From Pseudomonas sp. SJZ074 (GTDB lineage Bacteria > Pseudomonadota > Gammaproteobacteria > Pseudomonadales > Pseudomonadaceae), in contig NZ_VIUE01000001.1 in the NCBI RefSeq assembly GCF_007828215.1, forward strand, positions 248,001-312,000: DNA of 64,000 nucleotides, read 5' to 3'. The translations under genes and the position numbers were made by a program. This document shows, piece by piece, positions 52,481-59,576 of this stretch (the stretch's first letter is position 1; each line of letters begins with the position of its first letter). The notes beneath the pieces were generated by a model. That model ran no database searches and was not told the DNA's origin. It saw only the letters and a list, made by a program, of their open reading frames with translations.

Positions 52481-55015
52481 TCAAGAGCGCTGCCAGTCCT
52501 TACCGGCCTCGGCCAACGAGCTGTCAGCCAGCGTGTCTGGCGTGCACCGCAGATCGCCGATCATCAACACGTCGCCATCGTCGCTGGCGCTTTCCGGGTC
52601 GAGGCGGAAGCGGCAGAACAGCTCGTTGCCGTAACGCACTTCCAGGGTCGGGGACGCGGCGTTCATTTCCATGGAGAAGAACCCGTCCGCCTCGCTGACT
52701 CCACGGCTGGCGTGGTTGATCACGTGGTGACCCTTGAGCGGTTCACCGTTTTCGTCCAACAGGCGACCGAGCACGGTCACGGTTTTCATCACGCTGACCT
52801 TGCGGTAGTCCACGCCGCCCTTGTTCAGGTGATAGCGAGTGCGAGCAGGCTCAATGTTCGCTGCCGGTGGATGGACGCCTTCGAAGTCGAAGGTCACCAT
52901 GCTGTTGCGGTAGGCGGTGATCGGAACGAAGTTGCGACCCGGATGCAGGGTGGTGCTGCCGCCTGTCAGATCGTCGGCACGCAGGACGACATTGTCCAGG
53001 TCGGTCTCCACGTCGACGATCATCCCCGCGCCACGGCCATGGGGCAGGCCGGTGAGTACAGCCTTCTGCCCGCCCACGGCCACGGTGCTGCTCAGGTTCA
53101 GGCCGCCGGTAAGGTTGTCGTTGTAGGACGAGCGCTGCAGGAAGCCATCGCCATAGAGGGACTCGGTGCTGAAGCTGGCGATGCCGGACAGGCCTACGCC
53201 ATAGGTGTCGGCCAGCGCGGTGCCGGAGACGCTTTGCAACACATGGTCTTCGAGGTCGCGGCGATAGGTCAGCGACGCGTTGTTGTCCCGGTCACCCTCG
53301 CGTGAGGTCCGGGTGCCGATGCTGCCGGACCAGTATTCGCCCGGCCCACCCAGGGCCACGCTGACGCTCAGGTCAATGCCGCGGTTGCGTCGGTCGTTGG
53401 TGCTCGACGTGCCGGGGCGATCGAACAACGACACCCGCCAGTTGGCGTCGCTACCGCGCAGCTTGCCGCGCTGGGTCCAGCCCAGGTCCAGGCCGGTGCC
53501 CTGGACATTGCCTTCGCTGTAGGCAAGCCGTCCGTTGATAGACGTCTTGTTGCTCAAGCGATGATTGACCGACAGCGACGAGTTGCTGGTCTGGCCGACG
53601 TAGACGTTGCGCTGACGGATGCGCGTGCCGTCCGGCAGGGTTTCGTAGGTGTTGCGGGTGTCCAGCCAGCTGCGGTTGTGGCTGGCGACGACGCTGCCCT
53701 GGCCGTAGCTATAGAGCGCCTGCAAGTCCATGCCATTGCCGTACTGTTCGGTGTGATAGACGTTGGCGTATAGGCTGGTACTGCTGGCAAGCGTCCAATC
53801 CACCGAGGTGCCCACCTGCATCTTGTCCTGCACCTTGCGGGTAGAGGCGCCCAGGATCACCCGGGGATGCAGCAGGTAGTTGAGGCCGAACCCTGCCGTC
53901 GTGAAGCCTGAAGGCTGGTCATCCCAATTGCTCCAGAGGCGGGTTTCCCGGCCGGCGAACAGGTTGTAGCGCCAGCGGTCCTCGGCGTTGCTCCAATTGT
54001 TCGGTTTGTAGACCAGCTCCTGGCTGGTGGCGGTGGTTTGCCCGTCCTCGATCAAGCGGACTTCCACTTCATAGATACCGCCGGGCAACGGCCGGGTATC
54101 GAGACTCTGCAAGCCTGCGGCGACGGCCTGGGTGTTGATCAACAGGCCATTGCGATAAATCTCCACCGAAGCCTGGCGGCTGGCGGTGACATAAATGGGG
54201 TAGACGCTGGGTTTGGGATTGTCGATCGCCAGGCTGTCGGAGCTGCCGAACATCAGGCCCAGGGCGGTATCCGGGTTGGCGCCGAAGGAGCGTATCTGGC
54301 GATTCAAGCCATCGGAGCTGGGGGTGAAGTAACCCAGGCGGAAGAAATTGCCTTCCATTTCCCGCTGGGTGAACAACTCATGGACCGCGTGATACAGCTT
54401 GTCGTCCGGCCCGCCAAGACGCGAAAGCTGGAGGTCCAGCGACTGGCTCCAGTTGCCGACGCTGGAACTGGCGTTGAGGCCATAGCGCCCGCCTGTGTCC
54501 TGCTCCTGGCCGCCATTGAGATTGAGCTGGTTGTTGAAGATCAGGCCGAGGCTGCCGCCTTCCGGTTGTTCGTAATAACGCTGGGTTTCGATACCACGCT
54601 CGATGTCGCGGGTCAGAATCGACACCAACGAATTTTCCAGGCTGTAATGCACCGCCAACAGTCCGGCCGTGCAGTTGGTCTCGCAGGCGCCCAATACCAT
54701 TCCCTGCTTGAGCCGTTGCTCCCATTGCTCGCGCTCAACGGCCTTGATGGTGCTGTCCTGGGTGTCGTTGAACTCAAGCAAGGTGATGCGATCATCGCGC
54801 GTCATGACCACCATGGCTTCACCGAGAAACTGTTGATTGAGTTCAATACGAACCGCGATGGGCACATCGAAGAAGTGGGATTCAAACTCCGCCGGCAGGC
54901 CCTTGGCCTGGGACAGCAGGCTTCTCGGCGTCGTACCGGGGGCAGTCGGTGCGGCCAATGCGCTGACGCACATCAACAGCGCGAGCGCACTCGCGATGGG
55001 TGTCATCGGTAACAT
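52481..55015 (-). CDS. CS1-type fimbrial outer-membrane usher
   Basis: This 844-residue protein has a signal peptide (LALLMCVSALAAP), an N-terminal chaperone-targeting region (FFDVPIAVRIELNQQFLGEA), a large beta-barrel with many alternating aromatic strands, a plug region and a C-terminal domain (LGRLLDENGEPLKGHHVINH, then LFCRFRLDPESA). It forms the secretion pore for fimbrial subunits. A two-Cys loop GACETNCTAG at about 110 fits this usher class. It is the second gene of the operon. ATG 55015 is chosen for the GAG-containing site upstream; ATG 55006 is also possible. Confidence 0.88.
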   Translation of the reverse strand: MLPMTPIASALALLMCVSALAAPTAPGTTPRSLLSQAKGLPAEFESHFFDVPIAVRIELNQQFLGEAMVVMTRDDRITLLEFNDTQDSTIKAVEREQWEQRLKQGMVLGACETNCTAGLLAVHYSLENSLVSILTRDIERGIETQRYYEQPEGGSLGLIFNNQLNLNGGQEQDTGGRYGLNASSSVGNWSQSLDLQLSRLGGPDDKLYHAVHELFTQREMEGNFFRLGYFTPSSDGLNRQIRSFGANPDTALGLMFGSSDSLAIDNPKPSVYPIYVTASRQASVEIYRNGLLINTQAVAAGLQSLDTRPLPGGIYEVEVRLIEDGQTTATSQELVYKPNNWSNAEDRWRYNLFAGRETRLWSNWDDQPSGFTTAGFGLNYLLHPRVILGASTRKVQDKMQVGTSVDWTLASSTSLYANVYHTEQYGNGMDLQALYSYGQGSVVASHNRSWLDTRNTYETLPDGTRIRQRNVYVGQTSNSSLSVNHRLSNKTSINGRLAYSEGNVQGTGLDLGWTQRGKLRGSDANWRVSLFDRPGTSSTNDRRNRGIDLSVSVALGGPGEYWSGSIGTRTSREGDRDNNASLTYRRDLEDHVLQSVSGTALADTYGVGLSGIASFSTESLYGDGFLQRSSYNDNLTGGLNLSSTVAVGGQKAVLTGLPHGRGAGMIVDVETDLDNVVLRADDLTGGSTTLHPGRNFVPITAYRNSMVTFDFEGVHPPAANIEPARTRYHLNKGGVDYRKVSVMKTVTVLGRLLDENGEPLKGHHVINHASRGVSEADGFFSMEMNAASPTLEVRYGNELFCRFRLDPESASDDGDVLMIGDLRCTPDTLADSSLAEAGKDWQRS

Positions 55016-55138
55016 CAACGGACTCTCATAATCAGCGAGCTATCGGGGTGTTTCAGGTACGGGCCGACCCGTCGGGGAGAACCGGTCGACCCTGCATACC
55101 CGGGGAAAGAGGTGAAACTCACCGGGCAGCGAATGGCC

Positions 55139-55624
55139 TTACGGGCGCGGCACGGCGTCGAAGATGACGGTCATGTCGGCGGTGTACAGGCCGTTCTGAG
55201 TGTTGAGAGGCTTGGCCGGGAGGATGACCATTTCGGCCTGGGTCCCTGGGGTGGAGGTTGCATCGTCTACCACTTCCTGGGACATGGCGGTCAGAGTGAC
55301 GCCGTTGAAAGTAGTGGTCAGGGCGATGGCGTCGCTGCCGTTGTACAGCGAAGCCGGGCCGCCTTCGATGTAGGCATTGACCGAACCGACGGTGTTTTTC
55401 ACATCGTAGGTCTGACGCAGCGAAGTCAAGGTGCCGCTGACCGTGTTGTAGGTCATGGTCTCGTCCTTACCCCAGTTCCCGTCACGGGGCTGCACGTGGA
55501 ACTGCTCGGTCGGAATGTTCGCGGTGATATGAATGGACGAACGTGCGTCGTCGGCAGCGAAAGCCAGCGAAGAACTCAGGGCCGCAGTGGTCAGGGTGGC
55601 TGCGGTTACGATTTTCATGAGCAT
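55139..55624 (-). CDS. CS1-type fimbrial major subunit
   Basis: This 161-residue pilin has a signal peptide (MKIVTAATLTTAALSSSLAF) and a mature start ADDARSSIHITANIPTEQFH. The body includes LTSLRQTYDVKN and QEVVDDATSTPGTQAEM, and the end VIFDAVPRP forms the C-terminal strand. As first gene of the operon it is the best candidate for the shaft protein. AGGTG lies 7 bases before ATG 55624. The gap of 123 bases to the usher gene holds a small stem (acggg-ccga-cccgt) that may dampen downstream transcription. Confidence 0.87.
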   Translation of the reverse strand: MLMKIVTAATLTTAALSSSLAFAADDARSSIHITANIPTEQFHVQPRDGNWGKDETMTYNTVSGTLTSLRQTYDVKNTVGSVNAYIEGGPASLYNGSDAIALTTTFNGVTLTAMSQEVVDDATSTPGTQAEMVILPAKPLNTQNGLYTADMTVIFDAVPRP

Positions 55625-56043
55625 TGTTTAACACCTGTTCATAGCAATAAAGAGAGAAGGGCCGAAGTTGCGCACCAATACAGCTTGGCGTGCCCCTTCA
55701 ACGCCGGTGCATGATCGTCGCTCTTTAATTAAAAATAAGCAGGAAAGTTCGCAGAGTCATGTAGTAAAACGCGCACGCGAAACTACGAAAAATATGCATT
55801 TTTCGACAAAACGCAACTTTGAATGTAAGAGACTTCCGACATTCTCACTAGTTGCGGTTAAAACACCCAGACGCCCATCCGGTTTCGTCCCGCACCCACA
55901 AGGGATTCAGGTAAGGTCTTGTTTCACTTCAAGTATGACGCAACCGAGATATATCTTTTAACAAAGATATATCTATAGTCGAAGATATATCTGAAGTCAA
56001 AGATATATCTCGATTCTATTTATGCAGAACAGAGACTAGATAG
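55625..56043. other. AT-rich divergent regulatory region (419 bases)
   Basis: This region drives the fimbrial operon to the left and the PadR-reductase pair to the right. It is much richer in A and T than the coding DNA (taattaaaaataagc, tatgcatttttcgac), which would suit silencing by MvaT-type proteins. The right end carries the four-palindrome array listed separately. No gene is supported. Confidence 0.6.
55947..56010. promoter_or_regulatory. Array of four AGATATATCT palindromes at 18-bp steps
   Basis: The perfect 10-bp palindrome agatatatct starts at 55947, 55965, 55983 and 56001, exactly 18 bases apart, with unrelated 8-base spacers (tttaacaa, atagtcga, gaagtcaa). The last copy ends 33 bases before the PadR-type ATG. 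This is most simply a multi-site operator, probably bound by the PadR protein itself. Confidence 0.85.
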
Positions 56044-56625
56044 ATGACAGCTCCTTATTACCCTCCCACTCGCGAACAACATCATCGTGATGGTTTCGAA
56101 CGGCGCCCACCCGGTCGAGAGCGCGGTGGGCGCGGTCCACGAGTGTTCGCTGCGGGCGACCTGAAGTTGCTGTTGTTGGCACTGATCGCCGAAAAGCCTT
56201 GTCACGGTTATGAGCTGATTCGGCAGATCGAAGCCATGTTCGACGGCGCCTACACCCCGAGTCCCGGCGTGATCTACCCCACCCTGACCCACCTGGAAAT
56301 GAGTAAGATGGTCAGCGGAGACGCCGAGGGCGGTAAAAAATGTTACAGCGCAACCGACGCTGGACGTCTGTTCCTTCACGACCAGGCCGAGGCGATGGAT
56401 GGCGTGCGGATACGCATAGAAGCCAGCAAGCGCATCCTGCGCGAGCAGGATCGACCGGCTGAAATCCACGAAGCGGTGGGTAACCTGCGCCGGGCCCTGC
56501 AGAGGCACCAGGATCGCTGGAGCCCGGAAGAAATCCAGCGGATACGCGATCTACTCAACGACACCGCCAAAGCCATCAGTGACGGCGCCGCCCGTCCACC
56601 CGTTTCGGAGCCAAGCGATGACTGA
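56044..56625 (+). CDS. PadR-family regulator, YqjI-like
   Basis: This 193-residue protein has the PadR winged helix at about 38-115 (DLKLLLLALIAEKPCHGYELIRQIE, TPSPGVIYPTLTHLE, GGKKCYSATDAGR) and a C-terminal dimerisation helix. The core closely follows E. coli YqjI, a metal-responsive repressor of the neighbouring ferric reductase gene. The His/Cys-rich metal-binding N terminus of YqjI is missing: here residues 1-37 are Arg/Pro/Gly-rich with only an HH pair. The downstream reductase start overlaps its end by 8 bases, so the two are made together. Confidence 0.88.
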   Translation: MTAPYYPPTREQHHRDGFERRPPGRERGGRGPRVFAAGDLKLLLLALIAEKPCHGYELIRQIEAMFDGAYTPSPGVIYPTLTHLEMSKMVSGDAEGGKKCYSATDAGRLFLHDQAEAMDGVRIRIEASKRILREQDRPAEIHEAVGNLRRALQRHQDRWSPEEIQRIRDLLNDTAKAISDGAARPPVSEPSDD

Positions 56626-57403
56626 AATCGATCCAAACACCATTCACCGTGTCAGCCACGAGATCAAGCGTCGTCGCCTGCAAGTATTGCGGGTGGTAGA
56701 CCTGACACCACGCATGCGCCGCATCACCGTTGGCGGGCCGGAACTGGCCGGGTTTATCAGCCTGGGCACGGATGATCACGTGAAAGTGTTTTTCCCGCAG
56801 AACGCCGAGGAACGGGCCGCCCTGGAAACCTTCGACCCCAGCGCCGGCAAGGCCCAGGGCCCGCTGCCGGAAATGCGCGACTACACCCCGCGTCGCTACG
56901 ACCTGGAGGCCCTGGAGCTGGATCTCGATTTCGTGCTCCATGGCGACGGTCCCGCCTCGACCTGGGCGGCCCAGGCTGAGCCCGGGCAATCACTGCACAT
57001 CGGAGGGCCTCGGGGCTCGATGATCGTGCCGGACATTTTCGACAGTTATCTGCTGATCGGTGACGAAACCGCCCTGCCCGCCATCGCCCGCCGCCTCGAA
57101 GGCCTGACGCCCAACCGGCGTGCGCTGGTGGTGGTGGAAGTCGAAAACGGTGCCGAGCAGCAAGTCCTGCAAAGTCCGGCGCAGGTGCACGTGATCTGGG
57201 TACTGCGCGAAGGCCGCCCGGACAGCCTGTTGACTACCGTGCAGCATCTGGACATGCCGGGCGGCAAGCTCTACGCCTGGGTCGCCACCGAAAGCAAGGT
57301 GTCACGGCAGATTCGCAAGGTGTTGCTGGAGGAGAAAGGGTTGGACCAGGACTTTGTGAAGGCGGTGGGGTATTGGAAGGCGGAGGGTAGTGAGGAGGAT
57401 TGA
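56618..57403 (+). CDS. Siderophore-interacting protein, NADPH-dependent ferric-siderophore reductase (YqjH-like)
   Basis: This 261-residue cytoplasmic flavoenzyme has an FAD-binding domain with MRDYTPRRYDLEALELDLDF and HGDGPASTWAAQAEPGQ, and a SIP-type NADPH domain with DSYLLIGDETALPAIARRLE. It reduces ferric siderophore complexes to release iron. ATG 56618 has GGAG 8 bases upstream, within the PadR gene. The regulator-reductase pair mirrors yqjI-yqjH of E. coli, although there the two genes diverge; here they form one transcription unit. Control by iron or another metal through PadR is inferred. Confidence 0.9.
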   Translation: MTEIDPNTIHRVSHEIKRRRLQVLRVVDLTPRMRRITVGGPELAGFISLGTDDHVKVFFPQNAEERAALETFDPSAGKAQGPLPEMRDYTPRRYDLEALELDLDFVLHGDGPASTWAAQAEPGQSLHIGGPRGSMIVPDIFDSYLLIGDETALPAIARRLEGLTPNRRALVVVEVENGAEQQVLQSPAQVHVIWVLREGRPDSLLTTVQHLDMPGGKLYAWVATESKVSRQIRKVLLEEKGLDQDFVKAVGYWKAEGSEED

Positions 57404-57444
57404 GAGACTGGCGGCTGAACTACCCTGTCCCTCTGAACGGCCCC

Positions 57445-57582
57445 CCTGTGGCGAGGGGATTTATCCCCGCTGGGCTGCGCAGCAGCCCCCATCACAGTGG
57501 ACTCAATCTGCCTGATACACCGGGTTGGCTGGTTTTAGGGCTGCTGGCGCAGCCCAACGGGGATAAATCCCCTCGCCACAGG
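57445..57582. repeat. Nested inverted repeat with two arms of about 45 bp
   Basis: The left arm cctgtggcgaggggatttat runs into ccccgctgggctgcgcagcagccc. The right arm is its near complement and ends aaatcccctcgccacagg. Each arm contains half of the recurring palindrome plus its own small gctgcgcagc dyad. About 50 bases separate them. Confidence 0.8.
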
Positions 57583-57623
57583 TTTATCATTCGCCTTCGA
57601 ATATTTGCTGAGCCAGGTTCCCC

Positions 57624-58091
57624 ATGCTTTTCCTGATCGCCTACATCAGCAGCGTCGTGCTGATCAACTACGCCTTTTCCGCCGCACCGCACCTGGACAT
57701 CATCTGGTCGGCCTGGGGTGGCCTGGTGTTCGTCCTGCGGGACATGGTGCAGACCAGGTTCGGCCATGGCGCCATCGCAGCGATGCTGGCGGCGCTGGTG
57801 TTGTCCTATGTCACCTCGGACCCGACCATCGCTCTGGCCAGCGCCACAGCGTTCGCGGTGTCCGAGTGCATCGACTGGCTGGTGTTCACGATCACCAAGC
57901 GTGCGTTGCATGATCGGTTGTGGATCAGCTCGGCACTGAGCATTCCCCTCGACACCTTCATTTTCTTCGGCCTGATCGATGCCTTGACCCCACCGGTGGT
58001 CATCACCGCCCTGGCCTCGAAATTCGCCGGGGTCACCGCCGTCTGGCTGATCATGGCCTGGCGCTTACGTCGGCAGGTCATGGCCAATTGA
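57624..58091 (+). CDS. VUT-family membrane transporter (queuosine precursor transporter-like)
   Basis: This 155-residue protein has about five helices. [30 protein letters not shown] followed by a helix rich in Ala and [18 protein letters not shown] is the pattern of the VUT (YhhQ-like) family, which takes up queuosine precursors such as preQ0. It is shorter than E. coli YhhQ (about 220 residues), so the substrate may differ. No preQ1 riboswitch is recognisable upstream. It precedes purT on the same strand, 101 bases away. Confidence 0.75.
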   Translation: MLFLIAYISSVVLINYAFSAAPHLDIIWSAWGGLVFVLRDMVQTRFGHGAIAAMLAALVLSYVTSDPTIALASATAFAVSECIDWLVFTITKRALHDRLWISSALSIPLDTFIFFGLIDALTPPVVITALASKFAGVTAVWLIMAWRLRRQVMAN

Positions 58092-58192
58092 AGCCAAACC
58101 CCATGGTTCATGTAAAATGCCGCGCTTTCTCCCTATGGGAAGCTCGCCCGGCGCGCAACCCCGATGATCCGCTCCTGTTTGAGGACCTTCAG

Positions 58193-59374
58193 ATGACCCG
58201 TATCGGAACTCCCTTGTCGCCCACCGCGACCCGCGTTTTGTTGTGTGGCAGCGGTGAGCTGGGCAAGGAAGTGGTAATCGAATTGCAGCGCCTGGGCGTG
58301 GAAGTGATCGCCGTGGATCGCTACGCCAATGCGCCGGCCATGCAAGTGGCCCATCGCAGCCACGTGATCAACATGCTCGACGGCGCCGCCCTGCGTGCGG
58401 TGATCGAGGCCGAGAAGCCGCACTTTATCGTGCCGGAAATCGAAGCCATCGCCACCGCCACCCTGGTGGAACTGGAAGCCGAAGGCTTCACCGTGATCCC
58501 CACCGCCCGCGCCGCGCAGTTGACCATGAACCGCGAAGGCATCCGGCGCCTGGCCGCCGAAGAGCTGGGCCTGCCGACTTCGCCCTACTTCTTCGCCGAC
58601 ACCGTGGAGGACTACCGCAAGGCCGTTGAAACCCTCGGTTTCCCATGCGTGGTCAAGCCGGTGATGAGCTCGTCAGGCAAGGGCCAGAGCCTGCTGCGCA
58701 GCAGCGACGACGTACAGAAAGCCTGGGACTATGCCCAGGAAGGCGGCCGCGCCGGCAAGGGCCGGGTGATCATTGAAGGCTTTATCGACTTCGACTACGA
58801 GATCACTTTGCTGACCGTGCGCCATGCCGGCGGCACCACCTTCTGCGCACCGGTCGGCCATCGCCAGGAAAAAGGCGACTATCAGGAGTCCTGGCAACCC
58901 CAGGCCATGAGCCCGGCGGCACTGGCCGAATCCGAGCGCGTCGCCAAGGCGGTGACCGAGGCCTTGGGCGGACGTGGGATGTTCGGCGTCGAGCTGTTCA
59001 TCAAGGGCGACCAGGTGTGGTTCAGCGAAGTCTCTCCGCGTCCCCACGACACTGGTCTGGTGACGCTGATTTCCCAGGACCTGTCGCAGTTCGCCCTACA
59101 CGCTCGCGCCATCCTCGGCCTGCCGATCCCGCTGATCCGCCAGTTCGGCCCGTCGGCATCGGCGGTGATCCTGGTGGAAGGCCAGTCGACCCAGACCGCT
59201 TTCGCCAACCTGGGCGTCGCCCTGAGCGAACCGGACACCGCGCTGCGTCTGTTTGGCAAACCGGAAGTCAACGGCCAGCGCCGCCTGGGCGTGGCCCTGG
59301 CCCGCGACGAATCCATCGAAGCGGCCCGTGCCAAGGCGACCCGCGCGTCTCAAGCGGTGAAGATCGAGCTGTAA
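58193..59374 (+). CDS. purT: Formate-dependent phosphoribosylglycinamide formyltransferase 2
   Basis: This 393-residue ATP-grasp enzyme carries out the third step of purine synthesis, making formyl-GAR from GAR, formate and ATP. The start reads [20 protein letters not shown], with GELGKEV as the first nucleotide loop. ATP-grasp motifs include [37 protein letters not shown] and [15 protein letters not shown]. Length matches E. coli PurT (392). GAGGA lies 7 bases before ATG 58193; the open frame upstream is not used. Confidence 0.97.
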   Translation: MTRIGTPLSPTATRVLLCGSGELGKEVVIELQRLGVEVIAVDRYANAPAMQVAHRSHVINMLDGAALRAVIEAEKPHFIVPEIEAIATATLVELEAEGFTVIPTARAAQLTMNREGIRRLAAEELGLPTSPYFFADTVEDYRKAVETLGFPCVVKPVMSSSGKGQSLLRSSDDVQKAWDYAQEGGRAGKGRVIIEGFIDFDYEITLLTVRHAGGTTFCAPVGHRQEKGDYQESWQPQAMSPAALAESERVAKAVTEALGGRGMFGVELFIKGDQVWFSEVSPRPHDTGLVTLISQDLSQFALHARAILGLPIPLIRQFGPSASAVILVEGQSTQTAFANLGVALSEPDTALRLFGKPEVNGQRRLGVALARDESIEAARAKATRASQAVKIEL

Positions 59375-59396
59375 GTTTGGCTACTACCCTGCTGTA

Positions 59397-59509
59397 TTGA
59401 TCGTTCCCACGCTCCGCGTGGGAATGCCTCTGCGGACGCTCCGCGTTCGGCTCTTTGGGACGCGGAGCGTCCCGGGCTGCATTCCCACGCAGAGCGTGGG
59501 AACGATCAA
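59397..59509. repeat. 113-bp imperfect palindrome with gatcgttcccacgc ends
   Basis: The ends ttgatcgttcccacgct and its complement agcgtgggaacgatcaa frame two inner dyads (gacgctccgcgt and acgcggagcgtc). It follows purT and precedes a standard terminator. This type of element is common between genes in Pseudomonas and may be non-autonomous and mobile. Confidence 0.8.
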
Positions 59510-59523
59510 GTGAAAATTGGCGC

Positions 59524-59558
59524 AAAAAAGGCGACACCCGCAAAGGTGTCGCCTTTTT
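59524..59558. terminator. Bidirectional rho-independent terminator between purT and gcd
   Basis: The arms aaaaaggcgacacc and ggtgtcgccttttt pair across a 6-base loop. Both strands present a T run after the stem, so it can serve the convergent purT and gcd transcripts. Confidence 0.9.
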
Positions 59559-59576
59559 CATTGCTACCGGCCTGGT

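Noticed and set aside
57583..57623. PreQ1 riboswitch before the VUT-family gene
   Set aside because: The leader is only about 40 bases after the palindrome and lacks the C-rich pseudoknot pattern of preQ1 aptamers.
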